Below are positions 35,501 to 44,362 of a DNA stretch of 64,000 nucleotides, one piece after another. Numbering within the stretch: the first letter of the stretch is position 1; every line of letters begins with the position of its first letter. The DNA is taken from contig JAKARZ010000005.1 of assembly GCA_021828405.1 (NCBI GenBank), positions 13,305 to 77,304 of the forward strand, written 5' to 3'. The stretch is from Bacillota bacterium. GTDB taxonomy: Bacteria; Bacillota_E; Sulfobacillia; Sulfobacillales; JAIMBI01. The notes beneath the pieces were generated by a model. It made no database searches. It was not told the origin of the DNA and saw only the letters and a list, made by a program, of their open reading frames with translations. A program made the translations under genes and the position numbers.

Positions 35501-36462
35501 ACCCCGTCCGTCAGGGTGATGAGGCCACTGGTGGACGGCGACTCACAAGGCAAGACCAGAAAGCACTGGAAATGGCTGCTCGAGGCACCAAACAAGCCTC
35601 CGTTGCCCTGAGGATTCGTCTCGAACACCCAAACCGTGCCGCTGAAGTTCGCCACCGTGTCGCCGTGGCTGTCTTCCACCGTCGCCGTCAGCAGGTCGGT
35701 CGCACTGCCGTTGGCCATCAGCGTCGGTGAAGCAGGGCTCAGCACCACCTGCGCCGCGGTACCGTATGCCGTGGCCGACCCCACGCTGCTGATAAGCGCC
35801 CCCTCGGGGTTGTTAGCTGCCAAAGGACTTTTCGCGTATGCGACGAACCGGTAAGAGCCTTCCTGGCTCGGCGTGAAGGTGAACGAGTTCCCGCTCGCAT
35901 ATGCCCCGCTCTGACTCCACGTCCCGCTCGGGCTCTCCACCCAGAATTGATATAGCGGATCAAAGATATTGGTAGCGGTGGCGGTGAGCGTGACGGATGC
36001 GCCCAACTGGACCCCTGCTGACGGCGCGGAACTCAACACCGTCACGCTGGAGTCCACAAACACCCCATCCGGCAACGTGGTCGCGGCCATACTCCAATCG
36101 CCCGCCGAGACCTGGGCTTGGTTCAATACATCCACGGTGACCAGATAGTCCCCCGCGGAGGGGGTTGACAAGGTGAAAGTGTTGCTGGCGGAGTAGTTTT
36201 GCCCGTCTACCCAGGTGCCGTTGGGCATCTCCACCCAAAACTGATACTCTGTCGTCGCGTTGGCACTGGTAGCGCTGGCCGTGAAGGTGGCCGACCCATT
36301 TAACGTCGACGTCGTCGGTCCCGTCAGGCTCACGGCTCCCACGGTCGACGGTTGTTGGGCAAACACGGCCGTCGCGGGCAAGATCGACATCCACGCCAAC
36401 GAGGAAGCCATGGTGAGCCCCTTCACCATCTTATGCCGACGGTCATGTTTCATCGTAACCAC
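32563..36462 (-). CDS. Giant secreted Ig-like repeat surface protein
   Basis: 1299 residues with a signal peptide (MKHDRRHKMVKGLTMASS, then a hydrophobic stretch ending AVFAQ). Residues about 45-225 hold two copies of a domain beginning YQFWVE and containing GTW and aromatic-rich loops. Then come several bacterial Ig-like (Big_1-type) domains with phrases such as LTATVEDSHGDTVANFSG and VSAQLTDQYGHAVPEAG, and a Trp/Tyr-rich C-terminal domain. No sortase motif or SLH domain is seen. Composition (Ser/Thr/Val/Ala, few charges) fits an S-layer or adhesin-type protein of an acid- or heat-tolerant Firmicute. GTG start behind AAAGGGGG; ATG 9 bases later is an alternative. Confidence 0.8.
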   Translation of the reverse strand: MVTMKHDRRHKMVKGLTMASSLAWMSILPATAVFAQQPSTVGAVSLTGPTTSTLNGSATFTASATSANATTEYQFWVEMPNGTWVDGQNYSASNTFTLSTPSAGDYLVTVDVLNQAQVSAGDWSMAATTLPDGVFVDSSVTVLSSAPSAGVQLGASVTLTATATNIFDPLYQFWVESPSGTWSQSGAYASGNSFTFTPSQEGSYRFVAYAKSPLAANNPEGALISSVGSATAYGTAAQVVLSPASPTLMANGSATDLLTATVEDSHGDTVANFSGTVWVFETNPQGNGGLFGASSSHFQCFLVLPCESPSTSGLITLTDGVGSVAISAPSIDGNYTYDFATDNLVSSTSGAGGVATQSQVANVTYGSATVMTTAPSDNSLGLQSTLPNLESNAQSSTTVWVQLKDSTGAPYTTANGQYVNLTLSGTARASFSASSSQTTATIEVASGTFQVPVTVYSENGSNGTITVTAQSEDPTVTPLNAASISIPVVEVGVPAAVTVRPVATVSGTTVYAADVVDASGNTISLGLGAAATFVVTDNSSTSNPNAILGYSTVSATGSGMVFGAVKFGPAPSNLSAVSTTNGQFEFGVYTFAHGDGEPVTIKVADTALTPALAGTTMWTFAAPEPGYTESLPRFTAIFDDSHALQSATVTAGETAMVSAQLTDQYGHAVPEAGQPIWFTLVDGGVAALPNGANQAGDTYEAFTNSQGIASIPMQVLSSATVGATFQVASSGAAKMEEDGAVYTVVSPSNYATTLSLGGEQTRVTAGTPLDSLTATLENALGAVASGNTYDEILFQSSNSGVVSFGAGAAASGSEIISPPSSGTVTAVQGVTGGFAGGLYAGMAGTATVTVTDVSNAAMPSASFQITVVPGTPITTPWIEYNGQHVSSVNEIPLPANTPVELQVVNVDAGGDPIDVTGTTPLAVELPVLPGGEYWQAANGGVSSSSMVVDIKPGQSSANVWMVSSAPAKVSLPSLGLDLADQAVATAGVMASFTGATTSTNGSMVIDLNYDTYGAALASATVATPGAFTVLDSTVTGGTLIPSAAVVTGSGTVALTVTIGSGSVGAQMVPSNDFIVTTSASAVDSVLNGEAFITALVSAATSGSISSSMMVTTSNWLSPNAAYEKGAGNSSGSGTIEIYPELSGITTAQYASQWTDFATYSGGVYWVETPALNTVFDTMSGTAPGFSEVAVWPNPINQYNWEEPWPNWYIDIGTSVVSGSPSYAYAGFTFAGPTSSTVSLLYSYDGQWISDNNTSSADSVYIEIAEKSSSSGWSTSITPETFTLWVIVNGVYYRFITHQP

Positions 36463-37013
36463 TGTCTACTGTCCCCCTTTATACGAATACGCTACTGGAA
36501 AGTCAGAAACTGTATCACGCACCACCGCGCCTATGTGACACCTGGGGAATAAATATGTGACCATCAGGTAGTGAAATTGAGTTTAGTGCTGAATATTTGG
36601 CACCGATGCGGCTCGGACTCCCCGTCAACTCTGACTCCACGGGCCCGTGCTTCCCGGAAGATTCATGAGCCGCAAACGCCAACGGGCGGGATCCGTCACC
36701 CTAGGAGCCCCGCTATCGAGGCTCGGCCAACCGCTTGCCGCCCCTCGCATCCCGTTGCTGACACGGATCTAGCTACCATCGATGCCGAAGGTAGTACGAG
36801 AAGCGGAAGTACGACATGGTCTCGAGTCGGCCCTGCGGACCTTTTGCGCGAAAAACCCTTCCGTCCGGGCCATTAACGCATGGTCCATAAGATCGTATGG
36901 TAGGTTTTGCGGAGACTCACTGGGATCGAGGCGTATCTGCCGCAGCTCTGGCTGTCACTAGTACAACGTGGCTTCCATGCGTCCCGCCCGCACGATTTGG
37001 GCTCGCTTAAGTC
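36463..37013. other. Intergenic region upstream of the surface protein
   Basis: About 550 bp, visibly richer in A and T just upstream of the surface-protein gene (36480-36600), where its promoter should be. No gene is seen. The rest is low-quality coding in any frame and is probably mobile-element debris. Confidence 0.45.
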
Positions 37014-37410
37014 TTAAGAGGGAGACAGCCCAAGCCAGGAAGTGGCACAGATCGTCTCGGAGCAGTCAAGGGACCCCATAATGACGCGCAGGGGGGCGAA
37101 GGCGTTCGATGCCGAAATCCCAACCTCGAGGAAGTCAAACTGCCGTTCGACGCTCGTCTGAGCTTTGTACTTCCAGAGCAAGACGGCGTCATAGTGGATA
37201 CGCCAACGCGCTGGACTATGAATAGAGGGCATCCAGGGTGACCTCCGCGAAGATCGGCTAGGCCGTGCCCGTGTCCGTGAGGTGCACCGACACGCAGACG
37301 GCCTGGACCCGGGCGAGAGAAGGCACACGGCCCGGCAGAATGCGTTGACGGATGGCCACGTACGGCTGCAAGCCCAACCGGTCCCACTGTTTAGCGGTGT
37401 ATAGTCTCAC
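37014..37410 (-). pseudogene. DDE transposase C-terminal remnant (IS1634-like)
   Basis: Minus-strand frames contain LLWKYKAQTSVERQFDFLE, which matches the YKxQxxVExxFxFLK motif that carries the last catalytic Glu of IS1634/IS4-type transposases, and upstream TAKQWDRLGLQPYVAIRQRI. Stops and frameshifts break it up, and only the last part of the gene remains. Confidence 0.5.
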
Positions 37411-37973
37411 GTTTTTTCGCACCGGTAGTCATCAGGGTCATGACAGCGGCAGGGCCAACGGATGAGGTGCGCAGTTGGCCAGGAGACGCAACAGCTGTTG
37501 TTCGACGAGCCCGGTCCCTTAGCGGTGCCGGCCCATCAGAGCATTGGCGAGCAGAGGCCCCGTGGGACATTGTTAGGGAAGGTATGATTTTGGAGGGTCG
37601 GAACGCCCCATGCGCGCCTCGCGGGCCCTTGCCAGCCGGACCGCGGCCACTCCGGGGCCCAGGGCCTCGCCTCCTGAGCCCCCGATGAGGGGCCATTTCA
37701 CGATTTGTGCACAGTGCGGGCCCGCTGGGTTGCCTGCACCGCCACCATTCGTGCTTGCTCCAGCACCTTCCGTACCCCACAGTACCGAGCGATCCGATCG
37801 CCGGGTCTACCGTGGGGATGACCCGGTCTGGCGCGACCCGCTGCGCGATCCGCACGCCCCCGTCCGGGTCGGGCTCCGTGTCCTGCTCCGAAAAACCGGG
37901 GGGGAAACGACGCGCAGCCCACGCCGCAGCAGGCCCGGGCCCGCCGGGCGCGTGCGGCACCTCCGCGAACCGG
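37411..37973. other. Non-coding debris between transposase remnants
   Basis: About 560 bp with no recognisable gene on either strand. Frames are Arg/Pro/Gly-rich shadows. It lies between two transposase remnants, so it is likely mobile-element-associated. Confidence 0.4.
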
Positions 37974-39142
37974 TTACGAGGCCGGGGTGAGCGTGACCTC
38001 GTCCCCCAGGGTTTCCAAGCGTTTCACGGCTTGGCGCCGCACCCGGTCTTGGTCCCGCCGGTCAAAGTAGTCCCCCCCGAGATCCGCGTAGGGGGTCTGG
38101 CGGGCGTCCACGGCGAGGGTGTGCGCCACGATGACGGCCGCGCGTTTCGTCCCCTTGGTGCGCACCATCCGGCGATACTGGGCCCCCACGTAGGTCGCTT
38201 TCGTGCGGCCCGCCGCGTGCGCTGCGTCCACCAGCGTCGCGCCGAGCGCGCGGTTCGGGGATGGTGCGGCCGGAGAAGCGTTTGCCGGCGCTCTCATGGT
38301 TCCCGGGAGCCAGGCCGATCCCCTTTGTCAGCGCGGCGGCACTCCGAAAGGCCTCCACCGTCGGGCCCCCCGCCGCCAGGATGGTTTCCGCCACCCGGGT
38401 CTTCACCCCCGGGAGGCTCTCCAGGAGCTCCCGGGGGGCCGCCAAAGGGGCCAGGCGGGTCGCCACCTCCGCATCCAAGGCCTGGATCTGGGTGTCCAAG
38501 GCGTCCATGTGCCGGAGCTGTTCTTGCAAGAAGAAGCGCTGGTGCGCCCATCTGTCCCGTGAGGGCCGCCACCAGTTCGGTGGTCGAGGCGCGCACGCGC
38601 TCATCCGCCAACGCCGCAAGGATCCGAGACCCAGAGACCCCCCGCACATCGCTTACGACCGACGCGAGCTTAATGTTGGCCCCCTCCAACACCTTATTGG
38701 ATCCGGTTGGGTCGCGCGCCCGTTCCTCGATGACGCTCTTGCGGTAGCGGGTCAGCTCCCGCAGTTCTCGTTGGGCCCGGTCCGGAATGAAACTCGGGCG
38801 CAGGAGCCCATGGGGTAAGAGATCCGCGATCCACTCGGCGTCCTTCACGTCGGTCTTGCGGCCCGGCACCGCCTGGATGTGCGCTGGGTTGACGAGCCAG
38901 GTGGTGAAACGGCTCTCCAGTAGGTTGAAGACGGGCTTCCCGTAGCTCCCGGTGGACTCCATCGCTACATGCGTCACCTGGTGCTCGGTCAACCAGGTCT
39001 GCAACGCCAGCAACGCCGGGGTGGTGGTGCCAAACGTCTCCACGGTGCGGAGGCGGTCGCGGCCTTGGCGGACCAAGACACAGGCGACCACGGTCTTCTT
39101 GTGGACATCGAGCCCGGCGCACCGGGCAAAGACGACCTCCAT
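37974..39142 (-). pseudogene. IS110-family transposase with two frameshifts
   Basis: The N-terminal DEDD domain is intact: [32 protein letters not shown] and [16 protein letters not shown]. Near 38560 the frame shifts to FFLQEQLRHMDALDTQIQAL and the helix-hairpin-helix LLESLPGVKTRVAETILAAG. Near 38290 it shifts again to VDAAHAAGRTKATYVGAQYR and the usual tail. The complete product would be about 390 residues. A recent loss, because the protein-level match is still good throughout. Confidence 0.85.
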
Positions 39143-39957
39143 CCGGTTCCCTTCTTTCCTTCTCGCTCGCTACTCACGTGAAGGCCGTAGACGGCGTCCG
39201 ACGCCATAAGGTTGGATTCTGCTCCGCGTGCTCGCCCCGAGGGGCCGCAACAAGACGAGATACCCACGGCGCTCCGGGTCAAACTGTGTCGCGGCCTCGC
39301 AAGACCACAGAGATACCGACCTCCTCACGGGAGCGCCGCGCCTCCTTCGCCATCGACGACCCAGAGCCTGTTTTTCATGGGGCGGGGTGCAGCTCAGCCG
39401 CATGGGGAACTGTGTCGTCACCGTGGCCCACGGCGCCACTGCCTGCCGGTGTACTCCGCCTGACCGGCCGCACTGTCCGCCACTAATATCTCCAGTTGCG
39501 CCGCGCGGGCCGCCGGGTCCGCCGTGGCCGGTCCGGCGCGGGGATCCCGTCCACCGCCCCTTGCCGCAACACGGCCGCGATCGCCCGCCGGATGAGGGTC
39601 GGCGCGCCGCCGCCCCCGTCAGCATCTGCCGCAACAGCGCCCGGTCGGTGTCGGGGGCCAACACCCGCCACCGATACTCGCACAGCGTCGAGCGCTTTAT
39701 CTGAATGTCGGGACTGCGGCTGAAGCCGGTCAGCGTAGAACGCCGCCTCCACCGCCTCGCCGTCCGACCAGCCCGGACGGCGCTCCAGCAGGAGCTACGG
39801 AATCACGACCACCGACGACCTGGCGCCCACCACCCGGGCGGTAGCGAGGGGGGAGACGGCCCAGACTGAGCTGCCACTTGGCCAAAGGCGGGCCTTCCGC
39901 TATCGTAGGCGGGAACTGCTGTGACCCAGGCCCCATTGACGGAAGGAGCGTGACGCC
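39143..39957. other. Degraded region between IS110 and the thioesterase
   Basis: About 815 bp. Minus-strand frames between 39480 and 39780 have coding-like stretches (for example KRSTLCEYRWRVLAPDTDR and GEAVEAAFYADRLQ), possibly another transposase, but I cannot assign a family. The last 100 bp before 39958 hold the ribosome-binding site of the thioesterase gene. Confidence 0.4.
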
Positions 39958-40416
39958 ATCGACAGGGCCCCGTTTCCGCATAGGCTCACCGTGCGCGTGC
40001 GGTTTGCCGAAACCGATGCCAACCAGCATGTGAGCCAGGTGAGCTACCTGATTTACTTTGAGGAAGCGCGCACTGCGCTCATGGCCGAGCATGTGCCCAC
40101 GTTTGAGTGGTTCACCGGCGAGCACACGGTGGTGCTAGTGCGCCAGTGGATCGACTATCTGGCACCGGCCCACTTTCCCGACCAGTTGGATATCTGGTCC
40201 AGCGGTGTGGCGCTGGGCACCAGCTCCGTTCGCCTCGCGCATGTCATCACGCGGGACGACCCCGCCGGGACGACGCGCATTGCCCAGGGGGAATCCACCA
40301 TGGTGCTCGTGGATGGGGCAACGGGCGCCAGCAAGCCCTGGCCCGATGCGGTCCGCGCCCACTGGAGCGCCCTGATGCGGCCCGAGTTGGCGCCGGCCTT
40401 TGACCGAAAGCGCTAA
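39958..40416 (+). CDS. Acyl-CoA thioesterase, 4HBT hot-dog fold
   Basis: The 4HBT core is clear: VRFAETDANQHVSQVSYLIY followed by FEEARTAL, with the catalytic Asp in the first block. The frame with a good Shine-Dalgarno (GGAAGGAG, 39941-39948) leads to an ATC codon at 39958, giving a natural N-terminus (DRAPFPHRLTVRVRF). The only standard start is the GTG at 39991, which has no ribosome-binding site and would cut into the first strand. So either ATC is used, or an ATG has been mutated. 152 residues from ATC. Confidence 0.75.
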   Translation: MDRAPFPHRLTVRVRFAETDANQHVSQVSYLIYFEEARTALMAEHVPTFEWFTGEHTVVLVRQWIDYLAPAHFPDQLDIWSSGVALGTSSVRLAHVITRDDPAGTTRIAQGESTMVLVDGATGASKPWPDAVRAHWSALMRPELAPAFDRKR

Positions 40417-40754
40417 GTCGGCCGCCACAGGAGCCAGACCCCCAGCACAATCACGGCACTTCCGGCCAGGCGCGTCCAGCTCCACGGCTCACGCAGCGCC
40501 ACCACGCCCACGAGGACGATGAGGACGTAGGACAGGCTGAGCGTCGGATAGGCGACCGCTAGCGGCAGCCGCTTCAGCAGCAGCAGCCAGGTCACGAGGC
40601 TCACGACGTACGCGGCCAGCCCCAGCAGGATCTCCGGGTTGGTGATAACGGCCACCCACTGGGACAGCGCCAGCGTCACTTTGCCGGTGCCCGCCTTCAG
40701 GAGGTATTGGCCCGCCACGTTCAGCCCGATGGTGATGGTGAACAGCACGGGCAT
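40413..40754 (-). CDS. Small four-helix DMT/EamA-type transporter
   Basis: About 113 residues with four membrane segments: VLFTITIGLNVAGQYLLKAG, LLGLAAYVVSLVTWLLLL, SLSYVLIVLVGVVAL and LAGSAVIVLGVWLLW. Size and pattern fit the SMR/ArnE-like branch, with YPTLSLSYVLI typical of it. I chose ATG 40754; a GTG 12 bases earlier is possible, and no clear Shine-Dalgarno helps. It overlaps the end of the thioesterase gene by 4 bp, tail to tail. Substrate unknown. Confidence 0.7.
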   Translation of the reverse strand: MPVLFTITIGLNVAGQYLLKAGTGKVTLALSQWVAVITNPEILLGLAAYVVSLVTWLLLLKRLPLAVAYPTLSLSYVLIVLVGVVALREPWSWTRLAGSAVIVLGVWLLWRPT

Positions 40755-41215
40755 CGAGCCGATCACGAGGAGCCGCCGTCTCGCCGCCGGTCGCGCAAAT
40801 CTTTGGGCCCAGAGCCCGTTTGTATTAGAATCGTCACTGGCCACCTCCCGCATTCCACGGACGGGGCTCGTGTCTTTCTGTCGGTCATGCGCACGACGAT
40901 CGAGGCGGCCCGCCCGCTGAGACCAAACGCCAGGGGGCGGTGTGCCGTTGCGCCGCTCCGGTGCACACGCGGCCGACATCCCGCCGAACGGGGGTGGGCG
41001 CGGCACGCATCAATCCCTGCCCGCCGGACGTCGCAACGCGCGGTGCTCGTCCGACCGGGGGGGTAGGGGGCCATCCGGTCCCCGCGAAATGGGAACAAGC
41101 GGCGGCTGTCCGGTGGGCCGCCCCGTTGCTAGCGTCAATGTGTGGGCCCGGGACAGGCGTCGGCGAGGGAAGATCGGGGAAACGTCGGAGAATCGTCCAG
41201 GGAGGATGAGTAGCG
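40755..41215. other. Intergenic region between divergent genes
   Basis: About 460 bp between the small transporter and the alcohol dehydrogenase, which point away from each other. No gene is seen. TAATAC on the minus strand near 40825 could be a -10 box for the transporter. A GGGAGG at 41200-41205 serves the dehydrogenase. Confidence 0.4.
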
Positions 41216-42325
41216 CTGAGAACCGAGACAATCGAGGCGGTCGTCATTGCGGACTATGAACAAACCCCCCAGGTGGAGTGGGTCGAACTGGAGGAGCCGG
41301 GCCCCGGTGAGGTGCGCGTCTCCATTCGCGCGGCGGGTGTGTGTCACAGTGATTGGCATGCCGTGACCGGCACCCTGCCGTTGCCCATGCCCATGGTGTT
41401 GGGCCACGAGGCTAGCGGCACGGTCACCCAAGTCGGCCCGGACGTCGAGCGGGTGGCGGTGGGGGATCGGGTGGTGGTCACGTGGGTGCCCGTCTGCGGG
41501 CGCTGCTTTTGGTGCCTGAACGGCGCCCCCGAACTGTGTGAGACCGCCAACCGGGGAGCGGTGGACGGCACGAACGCGGACGGGCATACCCCGCTCCGCT
41601 GGCGCGGGGAGCCCCTGCACCGATTTTCCTGGAGCGGCACGCTAGCCACGGCCGCCGTGGTCCCGGAGTCCGGGGTGGTACGCATCGGGTCGGATATGCC
41701 CTGGACCGAAGCGGCGCTGCTGGGCTGTGCGGTGCAAACCGGTGTGGGGGCGGCGTTGCGCGCACCCATTGTCCCAGGCGACACGGTGGCGGTGTTAGGG
41801 CTTGGCGGTGTGGGGCTAAACGTCGTTCAAGGGTCCCGGATTGCCGGCGCCGCGAGGATCATCGGGGTAGACCCCGTCGGCTGGAAGCGCGATCTGGCGC
41901 GCGAGCTTGGGGCCACCGACACGGTGGACGCCGCCGAAGACGTCCTCACCGCGCTCTTGGACCTGACCGACGGGCGCGGCGTGGATGTGGCTTTTGAGGC
42001 CGTGGGCCAGGTGCCCCTGATGGCGCTCGCGTTCAACGCGGTCCGCCGCGGCGGCACCGCGGTCATGGTGGGCGTGCCTGAGCCCAATGCGGAGCTGTCA
42101 CTGAATGCGTTTGCGTTTCCCTCCCAGGAGAAAACCCTGACCGGATCCTGGCTGGGTGGGTCGCACCCCGCGCGCGACATCCCGCGCCTGGAGGCGCTGT
42201 GGCGGTCCGGGCAGCTGAAACTGGCGCCGCTCATCTCCAAGACGTATGCGCTCCGGGAGGTTTCGGAAGCTTTGCATGACCTCCTGACCGGCCGCGTCGC
42301 GCGGCCTGTGGTACTGTTCCCGTAG
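41216..42325 (+). CDS. Zinc-dependent alcohol dehydrogenase (MDR)
   Basis: 369 residues. Catalytic zinc ligands: Cys in GVCHSDWHA, HE in LGHEASG and the later Cys in the region ALLGCAVQTG. Structural zinc cysteines lie in PVCGRCFWCLNGAPELC. NAD-binding motif VLGLGGVGLNVVQG. The natural N-terminus (TIEAVVIADYEQTPQVEW) is open upstream of the first GTG (41273) and has no ATG; a CTG at 41216 follows GGGAGG by 10 bp and is the likely start. It opens a catabolic-looking run with a lipid-binding-like protein and an aldehyde dehydrogenase. Confidence 0.85.
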   Translation: MRTETIEAVVIADYEQTPQVEWVELEEPGPGEVRVSIRAAGVCHSDWHAVTGTLPLPMPMVLGHEASGTVTQVGPDVERVAVGDRVVVTWVPVCGRCFWCLNGAPELCETANRGAVDGTNADGHTPLRWRGEPLHRFSWSGTLATAAVVPESGVVRIGSDMPWTEAALLGCAVQTGVGAALRAPIVPGDTVAVLGLGGVGLNVVQGSRIAGAARIIGVDPVGWKRDLARELGATDTVDAAEDVLTALLDLTDGRGVDVAFEAVGQVPLMALAFNAVRRGGTAVMVGVPEPNAELSLNAFAFPSQEKTLTGSWLGGSHPARDIPRLEALWRSGQLKLAPLISKTYALREVSEALHDLLTGRVARPVVLFP

Positions 42326-42386
42326 CCCGAGGCGCCTGCCGACACGTGCGCCGACAAGTTGCCCAGGGAAGTGGGGGAAGAATGAC

Positions 42387-42854
42387 ATGACGATCTTTGC
42401 GGATGCTGATGCTCTGTACAATATTCTCGGAGGATTCTTTTCGGACCGCGTCCGCTGGACGGACGAGGCCCACCTGATTCATCAGGTGGGTGGTCCCATC
42501 GCATTTATTTTCGAGCGCCCGAACGCGCAAATCTGCTGGGTGCCAGAGACCCCGGGGACGCCTTCGGAGTCAGGTGGGACGGCGGAGGCGCCTTTTCGAC
42601 TGGTGTTCGGTCCGGAGGGTCCCAAGCCGCTCTTGACTTTTCGTCAGGACGGCGACACAGCCCACCGCTTCTGGCTCGGCCTCCTCGATCTCCAACAGGC
42701 GCTCGCGCGGCAGCAGGTGCGCGCCCAGGGCCCCCTGTCGCGCGCCATGAAGCTGCTTCCGCATCTCGACGCCATCTACCCGCTGTACCCAGAATATTTG
42801 AAAAGCCAGGGCCACGGCGATTTGCTCCCGGCGGCGGCGGGGTCAAACCGGTGA
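42387..42854 (+). CDS. SCP2-like lipid-binding protein (tentative)
   Basis: 155 residues. The layout resembles the sterol-carrier-protein-2 fold: an N-terminal helix (ADALYNILGGFFSD), a beta-sheet with FRLVFGPEGPKPLLTF, a middle helix region (GLLDLQQALARQQV) and LSRAMKLLPHLDAIYPLY. Such proteins bind acyl or aromatic CoA-like ligands. ATG 42387 behind GGGGGAAG. Overlaps the aldehyde dehydrogenase by 4 bp, so the two are co-translated. Family call is tentative. Confidence 0.55.
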   Translation: MTIFADADALYNILGGFFSDRVRWTDEAHLIHQVGGPIAFIFERPNAQICWVPETPGTPSESGGTAEAPFRLVFGPEGPKPLLTFRQDGDTAHRFWLGLLDLQQALARQQVRAQGPLSRAMKLLPHLDAIYPLYPEYLKSQGHGDLLPAAAGSNR

Positions 42855-44329
42855 TCCCCGTGTGGGTGCCGGATGGGCCTTGGATCGACGGGCAGCGCCA
42901 CGACGGCGCCGCCTCACCTCTTGACGTCGAGTCGCCGTCCCAGGGGGCAGTGTTTGCCACCATCGGCGCGTCCGGCACCCCCGATGTGGGGCGTGCGGTC
43001 GCATCCGCCCAAGCCGCGTTTCAAGACAGACGCTGGCGTGGCATCCCGGTCCTGGAGCGCCAGCGCGTGCTTGGCCGGGCCGCGGAAGCCCTTCGGGCCC
43101 ACGACGGCGAACTGGCCACCCTCATCGCGAACGAGATGGGGATGCCGGAGACGGCGGCGCGCTACGTGGAAGTGCCCTACGCGGCTGGCGTGCTGGACTA
43201 CTATGCGGGGCTGGTGGCCAGCGTGGGCGGGGAAACCCTGCCCGTGGACATCCCGGGTGTGGAGCCGGCGTTTCACGTCTTCACCACCCGCCGGCCCGTG
43301 GAAGTGGCCGCCCTCATCACGCCGTGGAATTTTCCGCTCCTGCTTCCCGTGTGGAAGGTGGCTGCGGCACTCGCCGCCGGGACGGCGGTGGTGTTGAAGC
43401 CAGCGCCGGAAGCCCCGCTGACCTCTCTGGCGCTGGTGTCCCTGCTTGAATCGGCCGGGGTGCCCCCCGGGGTGGTCAACGTGTTGCCGGGCGGTGACCG
43501 GGTGGGCGCTGAGCTGTGCGCCCACCCGGGCGTGCGGCACATTTCGTTCACCGGATCCACGGCGGTGGGGCGCGAGGTCGCGGCCCAGGCGGGCCAGGGG
43601 CTAAAGCGCGTGCAATTGGAGCTGGGCGGCAAGTCGCCCGCGCTGGTGTTTGCCGATGCCGACCTGGAGAACGCCGTCAGCCAGTGTCTGTTTGGCGTGT
43701 ACTTCAACAGCGGTCAGGTGTGTCAGGCGGCCAGTCGGGTGCTCGTTCACCAAAGCCAGTACGACGCCTTCCTGGAGCAGTTCACGGCGCGGGCCGATGC
43801 CCTCAGGGTGGGCGCCGCCACGGACCCCGACGCTGACTTGGGCCCCGTCGTACGAGAGAATCAGCTGTCGGTGATCCAGGGCCATGTGGACCGCGCGCTG
43901 GCTGGCGGAGCCCGGTGTCTCATGGGCGGCCACGCGCTGCCAGGCCCGGGATACTTTTACGCGCCCACTGTGCTGGCCGACGTGTCGGCAGAGTTGTCCG
44001 CGTTCCAGGAGGAGCTGTTTGGCCCGGTCGCCGTCGTGACCCCCTTCGCAACCGACGCGGAGGCGGTGGCACTCGCCAACGCGACCCCGTACGGCTTGGC
44101 GGCGGCCGTCTTCACCAGCAACCTGCGCCGCGCCCTCAGCATCAGTGGAGAGCTCGCGGCCGGTACGGTGTGGGTCAACACGTCTCAGATGCAAAGTCCC
44201 ACGGTGCCGTTCGGGGGCATGAAGGCGAGCGGGCTCGGCCGCGAGCTGGGCCGCGCGGGGTTGGAGGAATTCCTCGACACCCAGGCCACGTGGGTCGATC
44301 TCCACGAGGCGCCCCCCACGTACTTTTGA
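42851..44329 (+). CDS. NAD(P)-dependent aldehyde dehydrogenase
   Basis: 492 residues. Family motifs in order: ALITPWNFPLLLPVWK, ALAAGTAVVLKPAPEAP, FTGSTAVGREVA, the general-base Glu in LELGGKSPALVFADAD and the nucleophilic Cys in FNSGQVCQAASRVLV. The C-terminus has EEFLDTQATWVDL. GTG start overlapping the previous gene by 4 bp. It probably oxidises the aldehyde made by the upstream alcohol dehydrogenase; the substrate cannot be named. Confidence 0.94.
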   Translation: MIPVWVPDGPWIDGQRHDGAASPLDVESPSQGAVFATIGASGTPDVGRAVASAQAAFQDRRWRGIPVLERQRVLGRAAEALRAHDGELATLIANEMGMPETAARYVEVPYAAGVLDYYAGLVASVGGETLPVDIPGVEPAFHVFTTRRPVEVAALITPWNFPLLLPVWKVAAALAAGTAVVLKPAPEAPLTSLALVSLLESAGVPPGVVNVLPGGDRVGAELCAHPGVRHISFTGSTAVGREVAAQAGQGLKRVQLELGGKSPALVFADADLENAVSQCLFGVYFNSGQVCQAASRVLVHQSQYDAFLEQFTARADALRVGAATDPDADLGPVVRENQLSVIQGHVDRALAGGARCLMGGHALPGPGYFYAPTVLADVSAELSAFQEELFGPVAVVTPFATDAEAVALANATPYGLAAAVFTSNLRRALSISGELAAGTVWVNTSQMQSPTVPFGGMKASGLGRELGRAGLEEFLDTQATWVDLHEAPPTYF

Positions 44330-44362
44330 GGCGCCGCACCGCGGCAGGGAGGACGATGGCGA

